Shown piece after piece: positions 52,153-60,162 of a stretch of DNA of 64,000 bases (the stretch's first letter is position 1; each line of letters opens with the position of its first letter). The stretch covers positions 4,206,760-4,270,759 of the forward strand of contig NZ_CP006569.1 in the NCBI RefSeq assembly GCF_000517425.1, in the 5' to 3' direction. The DNA comes from Sodalis praecaptivus (GTDB lineage Bacteria > Pseudomonadota > Gammaproteobacteria > Enterobacterales > Enterobacteriaceae). The position numbers and the translations under genes were made by a program. The notes beneath the pieces are model-generated. The model did no database searches, was not told the origin of the DNA, and saw only the letters and a program-made list of their open reading frames with translations.

Positions 52153-52317
52153 TTTACCGATTAAATTGACAATCGCGATAAGCGATATAACTTATCTGCA
52201 ATTCGCGCGCAAATTATGTCATGCCTTCTATGATAAAGACGAGGGAACGTTGACATGAGTGAGTGACATTCGGATTAGCGGTTACCTAGTGAATTCACTA
52301 AACGATGAGATAGATCC

Positions 52318-53580
52318 ATGAAACCAGCGGCAATGTCTTATATCCCCAATATACCGATACTGGGGATATGGTTATTGGTTTATTATCTTTCTGGGATAAT
52401 ATCGGTTCAGTTTGACAATCCCGAGTTGCATGTTGCCCTTATCTGGTTTCCGGCGGGCGTCGCCACAGCGGCATTTCTCCATTATGCCATGCGGCATTGG
52501 CCGTTACTGCTGCTGACATTTATTATTATCGATTTTTCGGTGAGCCATCCCTCAAGCGAGCATCTCATTTTCAATATGGTGTTTGCCGTGGTTTCGTTGC
52601 CATCCTCTCTGGCCATCGCTTGGATTATCAAGCGGTTTTCCCGCCCTGGCGATGATATCAACATCATATTTTACTGGTTCATCACGACTATTCTGGTCAG
52701 CCTACTGGATTCTCTTTGCTTTGCGCTGGTCTTCGCATTCGAGACCCAAAAAGCCTTTGGGCAGATTTTCTGGGCGTGGTTCATCGCCGATATCAGCGGC
52801 AACTTCTTCTCCACGACCGTCATCATGGGATTCCTCAATAACCGGCTACGGCCCGCCCCCCTCGCAGCGCGGCATTTACTCCTTGGCGCGATAATCTGGG
52901 TGTGTATGGTGCTCTACACTACGTGGGCTTTTAGCGGCAATGTCAATGCCCTCAACTTCGGTAAAGCGACAGGCTTACGCGACATTGTGTTATTCACTTC
53001 GATCCTGTTACCCGTGGTTCTCACCGCCTTTATGACGCTCGTTTGCGGTAACCGCGGTGGAGCGCTGGCACTGCTGACGTTAGGGAGCGTGATGATCTTT
53101 TATGCGGATAAAGGCATCGGCCCGTTATTTCTCAAAAGATTGCATGCTAATGAAGCGTTACTGCTGGTACAGGTCTATTTGACGGCAACCTCCCTGTTCT
53201 TGGTTTTTCTGCGGGTAATTACGCATAATATCAGCCATATGACCTCCGACGGTCAATTACGCCACCAGCGCCAGGCCATTTATCAGCTCAATCTCACTAA
53301 CGGCTCGCTGAGTTGGGATAATCTCCCCCCGCCGTTGGCGGCGCTTCCCCTCGCAACGCTTAATAACAGACAACGGCTCATTGCACAGCTGCATCCGGGC
53401 GATCAAGCGCGGCTAGCTAAGCATTGGCGCACCGATGCATTTGTTCATAAATTCCCCACGATACGCTTCAGGCTGCAAGATGCACAGGGCGACTGGTTAC
53501 ACGTTACCGACAGCGGTGCGGTTCTGATCGACGATCGTGGTTCGTTAGTCATTGTTGGGAATTGGTCTTTATCTTCTTAA
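52318..53580 (+). CDS. MASE1 membrane sensor with PAS-like domain, no output domain
   Basis: This 420-residue protein has residues 1-310 as a MASE1 domain with about eight or nine helices (the ALIWFPAGVATAAFL and FADISGNFF-like blocks; here WFIADISGNFFSTTVIMGF). Residues 325-418 are a PAS/PAC-like fold (HPGDQARLAKHW, FRLQDAQGDWLHVTDSGAVLIDDRG). MASE1 proteins normally continue into GGDEF, EAL or kinase domains; this one stops. The downstream gene does not encode a GGDEF or EAL domain either, so it is not a simple frameshift split. The ribosome-binding site is weak. Confidence 0.85.
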   Translation: MKPAAMSYIPNIPILGIWLLVYYLSGIISVQFDNPELHVALIWFPAGVATAAFLHYAMRHWPLLLLTFIIIDFSVSHPSSEHLIFNMVFAVVSLPSSLAIAWIIKRFSRPGDDINIIFYWFITTILVSLLDSLCFALVFAFETQKAFGQIFWAWFIADISGNFFSTTVIMGFLNNRLRPAPLAARHLLLGAIIWVCMVLYTTWAFSGNVNALNFGKATGLRDIVLFTSILLPVVLTAFMTLVCGNRGGALALLTLGSVMIFYADKGIGPLFLKRLHANEALLLVQVYLTATSLFLVFLRVITHNISHMTSDGQLRHQRQAIYQLNLTNGSLSWDNLPPPLAALPLATLNNRQRLIAQLHPGDQARLAKHWRTDAFVHKFPTIRFRLQDAQGDWLHVTDSGAVLIDDRGSLVIVGNWSLSS

Positions 53581-53612
53581 ATGACCAGAATGACAATCGA
53601 GAGAGGCATAAA

Positions 53613-54914
53613 TTGATCCAGTTAGTATTGCTACTGCTTGGTACCAAATACATCAAGCGCAACGCGTTATATCTGTCCGTCGCCGGTATTATTTGGATGG
53701 TATGTGGGCTACTGATTTTCATTGATGGTTTAGACAACCATCCCTACTTCCCTTTAAAAACGTTCGGTTGCATTTTATTACTGGAAAGTCTGTTGACCCT
53801 AAGCGTCATGTCCAGCGTTGAAGGAACGAAGAAAAGCATCCTCTTTTTTAAGGGGGGACTATTTTTCTTGGTGGCGCTGCTCATTCTGGTTGGAAAGTCG
53901 TATAGCAACCTGCTATTGGCGCTCATTTTCGCCTTTTCCTTCTTCCTGATAGGCTTTTTCACCACGCTCTCTTCGTTTGTCGTCCGTTATCCTCATTGGA
54001 AAAAAGCGCTCTTTTATGGCTTATCGTTGATGTTGTTCTCCTTGTTTTTGCTGCTTCATCACGCCGCGGCGATTTCATTTTTTATCGGCTTACAGCTGAT
54101 TGTCAGCGGATTAAGCTGCGTGGGAATTGCCCGCAAAGCCAGGCGCATGGAAAATGGCACGTCCATTTTTCAGCTGATTCAGCCGGGGGATGTGCTGTTA
54201 AGTTATGTGCCTCTTCAGGAGGGCAAAGGCGCCGCGCCAGTGGCCGAAACAAAAAAAAGAAACACCACCCCGTTGATTGTCCACATTTGGACACCGGAAG
54301 AATCTGCGGCAACCCAGCCCGTTCCGCGTCCTATCATCAATCGCTATATCGCCGCCGTGGATGCGGACGGCGTCATCTCGACCGGACACGCTGCGCTAGA
54401 AGTGCCGGGGAAGCTCTATTTAAGCCTCTACCCGGCGGAAGAAATTGATCGCTCTCCTTCAGAATTTCTGCGAATTCTCAGAGCAACGCGTGATAATGAT
54501 GTTGGCGGCCGATTTTTAACCGACTATGGTTCGGAGGCCGAGAGCTGGTGTGAATCGACGCGCAAAATTGAATTCCACAAATTCAATTACCACAAGCTGG
54601 AGTCGTTTTGGCAAAATTATAGCCTCGATAAAACCTACAACCTCACCTACCGTAATTGCTCAAGCACCGTGGCCTACGCTTTGGAAGCCGCGCTGGATGG
54701 GGTATTGGAAAATAATAAATTCAGTTATCTTTTCCAGTCGCTGATCGTCCCCGAACTTTGGATTGCGGCGCAGGTGCGTAAGCGCGCCCAAATGATGGCC
54801 TGGACGCCGGGTCTGGTAATGGATTATAGCCGCGCACTGTATTCGATTGTTCATCCCGCTTCCCGGCCCTGGTTCCGACGCCTTCCTGGGTTAATGCGCA
54901 AAAGCGTAAAATGA
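53613..54914 (+). CDS. Membrane protein with C-terminal papain-like (NlpC/P60-LRAT) domain
   Basis: This 433-residue protein has residues 1-175 as about six or seven helices resembling HdeD/DUF308. From about 185 it continues into a soluble domain starting QPGDVLLSYVPL. The domain has H259 in ISTGHAALEV and C349 in YNLTYRNCSSTVAYAL. The order H then NC is that of LRAT-like, circularly permuted NlpC/P60 enzymes, which act as acyltransferases or peptidases. The start is TTG, chosen from AGAGG seven nt upstream; the frame opens 17 codons earlier, inside the MASE1 gene. The 32-nt gap suggests co-transcription with the MASE1 protein. Confidence 0.7.
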   Translation: MIQLVLLLLGTKYIKRNALYLSVAGIIWMVCGLLIFIDGLDNHPYFPLKTFGCILLLESLLTLSVMSSVEGTKKSILFFKGGLFFLVALLILVGKSYSNLLLALIFAFSFFLIGFFTTLSSFVVRYPHWKKALFYGLSLMLFSLFLLLHHAAAISFFIGLQLIVSGLSCVGIARKARRMENGTSIFQLIQPGDVLLSYVPLQEGKGAAPVAETKKRNTTPLIVHIWTPEESAATQPVPRPIINRYIAAVDADGVISTGHAALEVPGKLYLSLYPAEEIDRSPSEFLRILRATRDNDVGGRFLTDYGSEAESWCESTRKIEFHKFNYHKLESFWQNYSLDKTYNLTYRNCSSTVAYALEAALDGVLENNKFSYLFQSLIVPELWIAAQVRKRAQMMAWTPGLVMDYSRALYSIVHPASRPWFRRLPGLMRKSVK

Positions 54915-55404
54915 TCTCAAACCAGCCTGCGCCGGGATAGACCTTTTGGAGCAACCACGGAATTTTATCCCGTTTATTGGTGTCCTTTTCCCGCTGCTGG
55001 CGCTGATAAGCAGGCTGGCCCGGAGGCTGGCACCGCGCTACGGCGTAAAAGAGACACCGCTTAAGTGTCTTACCCGCGTGACGCGGGCATGTAAACTCTG
55101 CCGATCACGTGGCGTTCCCGCTTCACTGGCTCCGCGCTGGCGGTAGCTATTACGGCGTCTTCAATCTCAGGGGCGATAGGCGCTTAGGTAAAACCGGGTT
55201 TGTCAGGGGGCGTTGTCGTGACCTTCACGGGGGGTTAACGCAAACGTTGACGCGATCATGCGCTCTTTCCGCCTGTGTTCCGCGGGCAGATGAACGGGTT
55301 CGACCGCAGTTCCCCTTTGCGTTAAATGACATCGGATGCGGAGCACAGTTTTGCGATGAAAATCGACCGCAATCACAGATGCGCAACATTTCCGAAACCT
55401 TTTA

Positions 55405-55433
55405 TTGATCTTTCCATCGCCGCTCATTATATC
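55405..55433 (+). promoter_or_regulatory. Sigma-70-like promoter of the catabolic operon
   Basis: TTGATC (55405-55410) and TATATC (55428-55433) are 17 nt apart. The predicted transcript start is near 55440, exactly where the operator begins. Confidence 0.6.
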
Positions 55434-55439
55434 TTCTAT

Positions 55440-55471
55440 GAAATTTATTTCTTACCGATGAAATAAATTCC
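55440..55471 (+). promoter_or_regulatory. Putative double operator for the SorC-type regulator
   Basis: GAAATTTATTTC (55440-55451) and GAAATAAATTCC (55460-55471) are inverted copies of each other with one mismatch, 8 nt apart. Each is also a near-palindrome of the form GAAAT-NN-ATTTC. Their centres are exactly 20 bp apart, about two helical turns, so both would lie on the same DNA face. The overlap with the predicted +1 suggests repression. Confidence 0.6.
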
Positions 55472-55553
55472 AAAACCGCCCCGGCTCGTTTTTCCGTGTT
55501 AATGCTGTAACGGCTGAGCCAGGAACACCAGACGTTTTCCGGGGAAGATAATA

Positions 55554-56582
55554 ATGAAAAAATCTTACGCTGTTGCCGCCTGCCTGCTTTGCGCCCTGAC
55601 GTTGGCTCCCGCCGTCAAGGCCGCGGATGAGACACCGCAATTCCGCTGCAAACCGGGTGAAACCTATTACATGAATGTCATGAACACCGGCGTGGAATAT
55701 TGGTTCCCGGTGTACGAAATGTTCAAACAGGCCGCCCAGCAACTGGGATGCAAAACCGTTTACGGCGGTACGCCGGCCTATGATGTCAACCAGCAGCTCT
55801 CAAGCTTCGAGCAGGTGCTGGCTCAGAAACCCGCCGGTATCTTTCTCCATCCGATGAATCCCGATCCCTTTATTGAACCGATCAACCGCGCCGCGGAAAT
55901 GGGCATTCCGGTGGTCACCTTCGCCGCCGACTCGCCTAACAGCAAACGTGTCGCTTATGTCACCTCGGACAATTTCCGCGAAGGTAAGGCGGCCGCGGAT
56001 GAAATGGGCAAGGTCATGCAGGGTAAAGGCGAGTACGCCGTGCTGGAAAATCCGGGTCAAGATAATCACGACCGACGCGTCAGCGCGTTCATTAATGAAA
56101 TGAAAACCGCTTTTCCAAACACCAAACTGGTGGCGCGGGCGGCAACCAATCAGGATCCGTCGAAGGCCTATAACGCCGTACTGTCCATGCTGCAAGCGCA
56201 CCCCAATCTGGCGGTGCTGTTTATGCCCGAGGCCAGTTCGGCTATCGGCGCGGCTCAGGCGGTGGCCGAGAACGGCGGCAAGGTGAAGGTCATCACGGTC
56301 GACGTTAACGCCAAGGTGCTGGATATGATAAAAAGCGGTCAGGTGTACGCCAGCATCAACCCCAATCAGGGGATCCAAGGCTATCTCGGCTTTATCACCT
56401 TGTTCCTTGCCGCCCATCCTCAGTTGATCGATCCGATGAATGACGCCAAACGCAGCGGTGCCAACCCGTTCGCGTTCCCCATTTTGGATAACGGTTTCTC
56501 GGTGGTAACCAAAGACAATGCCGATGATTTCCGTTGGGACACCTATTTGAAACGCCGCGGCACCAAAGGCATTAACGAGTAA
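55554..56582 (+). CDS. Sugar-type ABC transporter substrate-binding protein
   Basis: This 342-residue periplasmic binding protein has the ribose/AI-2-binding fold (Peripla_BP_4). A signal peptide covers residues 1-23 (cleavage after VKA). Typical blocks are FEQVLAQKPAGIFLHPMNPDPFIEPINRA, VTSDNFREGKAAADEM and VKVITVDVNAKVLDMIKSGQVYASINPNQGIQG. It is the first gene of a seven-gene operon. The ligand cannot be read from sequence. Confidence 0.88.
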   Translation: MKKSYAVAACLLCALTLAPAVKAADETPQFRCKPGETYYMNVMNTGVEYWFPVYEMFKQAAQQLGCKTVYGGTPAYDVNQQLSSFEQVLAQKPAGIFLHPMNPDPFIEPINRAAEMGIPVVTFAADSPNSKRVAYVTSDNFREGKAAADEMGKVMQGKGEYAVLENPGQDNHDRRVSAFINEMKTAFPNTKLVARAATNQDPSKAYNAVLSMLQAHPNLAVLFMPEASSAIGAAQAVAENGGKVKVITVDVNAKVLDMIKSGQVYASINPNQGIQGYLGFITLFLAAHPQLIDPMNDAKRSGANPFAFPILDNGFSVVTKDNADDFRWDTYLKRRGTKGINE

Positions 56583-56592
56583 GGAGCGTTTA

Positions 56593-58092
56593 ATGAGCAT
56601 CTCACCGGTATTAACGCTGCGCGGCATCAGCAAATCATTCGGCGCGGTCAAGGCGCTGCGGCAGGTGGATTTAACCGTGCGCGCGGGCGAAGTGCACGCG
56701 CTGGCGGGGGAGAACGGCGCCGGCAAATCGACGTTAATGAATATCGTCGATGGCATTTTGCGCCCGGACGCCGGCAGTATCCTGCTGGACGGTGAACCGG
56801 TTGACATCCGCTCACCCGCCGACGCTCAGCGGCTAGGTATCGGGCTGGTGCATCAAGAGATAGCTCTGTGCCCGGATATCTCGGTCTATGAAAATATCTG
56901 GATGGCGCAGACCAGCGGCAGCGGGCGGCCGCTGATGCGCCATGACGACCTACGCCGGCGGGCGCAGGCGGTGATGGATCGTCTGGCGCCGATCCCGGTC
57001 ACCGCGCGGGTACGGGATCTTTCGCTGTCGCAGCAACAGTTGGTGGAGATAGCCAAGGCGCTCACGCTGGATTGCCGCATTCTGATCCTCGATGAGCCCA
57101 CGGCGGCGCTGACCGAGCCGGAGGCGCAGACGTTGTTCGCCATCGTCCGCCAGCTCAAGGCACGCGGTATCGCCATTATTTACATTAGCCACCGCATGGC
57201 GGAGATTTTCGCGCTGTGCCAGCACATCACCATCCTGCGCGACGGCGAAACCGTCTACAGCGCGCCCCTGGCCGGTATGACGCCGGACGAGGTCATTACC
57301 CGTCTGGTCGGTCGGCCTCTGACGCAATTGTTTCCCGACAAACGTCCACCCGCCGACGCCGCGCCGCGGCTGGAGGTGGTCAATCTCGGCGACGGCAAAC
57401 ATTTTCACGACATCAGCTTTAGCGTGCGCCCCGGCGAGATTGTCGGCATCGGAGGCCTGATGGGCGCCGGACGTAGTGAGATCGCCGAAGCGGTCTGCGC
57501 GCTGCGCCGCCATTCGCAGGGGGAAATCCGTCTGGGCGGCCGGCCTGTCGCCCTGAAAGATTACCGCGACAGTATCCGGCGCGGCATGGTTTATCTGTCG
57601 GAAGACCGCAAGGAGGCGGGGCTGTTTCTGGCAATGCCCATCGACTGGAATATGTCGGCGCTGGATTTGGGGCCGCTACAAAATCGGTGCGGGTTATTGA
57701 GCCAGCGCGCCGAACGACGCCAGGCAGAGCGGCTGGCGTCGCAGGTGCAGTTAAAGAAAGGCCGTCTTAGCGATCCCGCTTCTTCGCTTTCCGGCGGTAA
57801 TCAACAGAAGGTGGCGCTGGCGAAAGTGCTGTCTGTGGCGCCGGACGTGGTGTTTTTCGACGAACCGACCCGCGGCGTGGACGTCAGCGCCAAAGCGGAA
57901 ATCTACCAGATCCTGCATCGGCTGGCGCAAAACGGCGTGGCTCTGGTGGTCATCTCCTCCGAACTGCCGGAGCTAATCGGGTTATGCGATCGCATCCTGG
58001 TCATCCATGAGGGGCGACTTAGCGGCGAAGTCCGCGAGGACGCCATGACAGAAGAAAATATTATGCGGCTCGCCGCCGGCATCGCCGCTTGA
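56593..58092 (+). CDS. Sugar ABC transporter ATPase, two-domain
   Basis: This 499-residue RbsA/XylG-type fused ATPase has a first domain with Walker A GENGAGKST, the signature LSLSQQQLVEIAKAL and Walker B ILILDEPTAAL. The second domain has a degenerate P-loop (GGLMGAGRSE) but a good LSGGNQQKVALAKVL and VVFFDEPTRGVD, as is normal for the family. It lies 10 nt after the binding-protein gene. Confidence 0.92.
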   Translation: MSISPVLTLRGISKSFGAVKALRQVDLTVRAGEVHALAGENGAGKSTLMNIVDGILRPDAGSILLDGEPVDIRSPADAQRLGIGLVHQEIALCPDISVYENIWMAQTSGSGRPLMRHDDLRRRAQAVMDRLAPIPVTARVRDLSLSQQQLVEIAKALTLDCRILILDEPTAALTEPEAQTLFAIVRQLKARGIAIIYISHRMAEIFALCQHITILRDGETVYSAPLAGMTPDEVITRLVGRPLTQLFPDKRPPADAAPRLEVVNLGDGKHFHDISFSVRPGEIVGIGGLMGAGRSEIAEAVCALRRHSQGEIRLGGRPVALKDYRDSIRRGMVYLSEDRKEAGLFLAMPIDWNMSALDLGPLQNRCGLLSQRAERRQAERLASQVQLKKGRLSDPASSLSGGNQQKVALAKVLSVAPDVVFFDEPTRGVDVSAKAEIYQILHRLAQNGVALVVISSELPELIGLCDRILVIHEGRLSGEVREDAMTEENIMRLAAGIAA

Positions 58093-58104
58093 ACCGGGGG
58101 ACCT

Positions 58105-59124
58105 ATGGCGCTGAACACTCTGCTTTCCAACCCGAAACCCAGCGGCGCGGTGACGCCGCTGAGTCTCTTGATAAAACTCTTCGCCGCGCTGTTTCGCCAG
58201 CGGGAAGTGGGATTGGTCACCATCATTGTGGTCATTTTTGTGGTGATGAGCTTTACCTCGCCCTATTTCCTCAGTTGGGCCAACATGAAGGCCATGCTGC
58301 TGTCGTTTTCCATCGAGGGGATCGTGGTGGTGGGCATGACCATCCTGCTGATCGTCGGCGGCATCGATTTATCGGTGGGATCGGTGGTATGTCTATCGAT
58401 GGTGGTGGCGGGCCAGCTATTTCTTAACGGCGTCGATCCCTGGCTGGCCAGTTTGGCCGGGATTGCGGCGGCGGCGGCGGTCGGCCTGTTAATGGGGCTT
58501 ACCGTCACCCGCATCGGTCTTAGTCATTTTATCGCCTCGCTGGCGGCGATGGTTATCGTGCGCGGTCTGTGCATGATTATCACCCAAGGCACGCCGCTGT
58601 CGTTATTCACCCTGCCGGGGAGCTTTAAATTCCTGGGACAGGGGGCGGTGTACGGCATCCCTTTCGTTATCGTGCTGTTTTTCCTGCTGGTGGCGCTGTT
58701 CGACTTCCTGCTGCGCAAGGCGACGGCGTTTCGTAAGGTGTTCTATACCGGCAGTAACGAGCGGGCCGCCGCGTACTCTGGTATCCGCGTCAATAAAATC
58801 AAGCTGGCGGTGACGGTACTGACCTCCACGCTCGCCGGGGTGGCCGGCATTATTTATATGGCGCGCCTCGGGTCCGCCACCCCGACCTTCGGCGTCGGTA
58901 TGGAGCTGAACGTTATCGCTGCGGCGGTGATCGGCGGCGCCAGCCTGAAAGGCGGCACCGGCTCGATTCTCGGCGCGGTACTGGGGGTTGCACTGCTCTC
59001 CATCGTTACCAGTTCGCTGATACTGATTAACGTATCGGTTTACTGGCAGGATCTTATTAAGGGATTGATTCTGCTGGCGGCCGTGTCGATGGATCATATT
59101 ATGAACAAATACCGTGCGGGCTGA
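58105..59124 (+). CDS. Sugar ABC transporter permease
   Basis: This 339-residue BPD_transp_2 (RbsC-type) inner-membrane permease has about ten helices. The motif GGIDLSVGSVVCLSMV and the later NVIAAAVIGGASLKGGTGSILGA are family hallmarks. Only one permease is present, so it probably acts as a homodimer. Confidence 0.92.
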   Translation: MALNTLLSNPKPSGAVTPLSLLIKLFAALFRQREVGLVTIIVVIFVVMSFTSPYFLSWANMKAMLLSFSIEGIVVVGMTILLIVGGIDLSVGSVVCLSMVVAGQLFLNGVDPWLASLAGIAAAAAVGLLMGLTVTRIGLSHFIASLAAMVIVRGLCMIITQGTPLSLFTLPGSFKFLGQGAVYGIPFVIVLFFLLVALFDFLLRKATAFRKVFYTGSNERAAAYSGIRVNKIKLAVTVLTSTLAGVAGIIYMARLGSATPTFGVGMELNVIAAAVIGGASLKGGTGSILGAVLGVALLSIVTSSLILINVSVYWQDLIKGLILLAAVSMDHIMNKYRAG

Positions 59125-59172
59125 CGGCAACCCTTGCCGCCGGTCTTCTTGCCTCAACAGGAGCTGATGCCG

Positions 59173-60162
59173 ATGGATAATGAGAATGAACTGCTGTCGT
59201 TCAACGGTAGCCGTCAGGTGTATCGGGTGCTGGTGATGTACTACCAGGACGGGCGCAAGCAGTCGGAGATCGCCGCGGCCACGGGGTTATCGGTAACGAC
59301 GGTCAACCGCATGATTCGCCAGGGCCGGGAAAGCGGCATGGTAGAGATAACGATCACATCTCCCTTTTTGTCCGCTCATCAATTGGAGAAAGATCTGGCG
59401 CGCGCCGGCGGGTTGTCTGAGGCGGTGGTGGCGCCCAACGTCACCCGCGCCGATGACGCGGAGCTGCGCGTCGTCGGCGCGGCGGCGGCGGCGTTTTTGC
59501 TGTCGCGGCTGCGCGATGGCGATGTTATCGCCATCACCGGCGGCAAGGGCGTCAGCGCGCTGGTGGAAGCGCTGGCGCCGGCGCGCAAATATCAGGTGGA
59601 AGTGGTGCCGGCGCTCGGCTGCGTACAGGGTAAACACTATACCGATGTCAATCATGTCGCCTCGGAGATGGCGGCGCGCCTCGGCGGCCGCGCCTGGCAA
59701 ATCCATGCGCCGCTGTTTGCCGACACGCCGTCGCAGCGGGAATGGCTAATGGGCATCAGCGGAGTGGATCAGGTGCTACAAAAGGCGCGCGAGGCCACGC
59801 TGGCGGTGGTGGGACTGGGCTCCATCTTTAGTAACAGCTCCAGTTACTACGACCTGAACCTGACGGCGCGCGAGGCCAGCGATAGCATCGAAACCAGCGG
59901 CGCCCGTAGCGAATTACTGGCGTGGCTGCTGGATGAAACCGGCCGGCCGGCGCGCTTCGCCGATAACCAGCGATTGGTGGGACTGACGCTGCCGGAGCTG
60001 CAGCGTATCCCCTTCTCCTTCGCGGTGGCGGCGGGGAGCAACAAGATTGACCCCATCCATTGCGCGCTGCGCGGCGGCTATCTCAAAGGGCTGGTGACCG
60101 ACGAAGCTACCGCCGCCGGCGTAATTGACCAGTTCGGTACGTCAGGAGGACATCATGGCTGA
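59173..60162 (+). CDS. SorC-family transcriptional regulator
   Basis: This 329-residue regulator has an N-terminal helix-turn-helix (QSEIAAATGLSVTTVNRMIRQGRESG). It continues into the sugar-phosphate-binding SorC domain (ITGGKGVSALVEALA, VVPALGCVQGK, VVGLGSIFS). LsrR, EryD and DeoR relatives of this class are released by phosphorylated substrates. AGGAG lies 9 nt before this ATG; an ATG two codons earlier would be too close. It is probably a local repressor acting on 55440-55471. Its stop lies inside the next gene. Confidence 0.88.
   Translation: MDNENELLSFNGSRQVYRVLVMYYQDGRKQSEIAAATGLSVTTVNRMIRQGRESGMVEITITSPFLSAHQLEKDLARAGGLSEAVVAPNVTRADDAELRVVGAAAAAFLLSRLRDGDVIAITGGKGVSALVEALAPARKYQVEVVPALGCVQGKHYTDVNHVASEMAARLGGRAWQIHAPLFADTPSQREWLMGISGVDQVLQKAREATLAVVGLGSIFSNSSSYYDLNLTAREASDSIETSGARSELLAWLLDETGRPARFADNQRLVGLTLPELQRIPFSFAVAAGSNKIDPIHCALRGGYLKGLVTDEATAAGVIDQFGTSGGHHG

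Larger units (their letters stand above)
54915..55553. other. 639-nt control region upstream of the catabolic operon
   Basis: Two small hairpins follow the upstream gene (AGACAC/GTGTCT at 55052-55070 and CCCGCG/CGCGGG at 55073-55087) and may help end its transcript. The promoter and operator are listed separately. TCACA at 55373-55377 could be half a CRP site. I see no gene. Confidence 0.55.
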
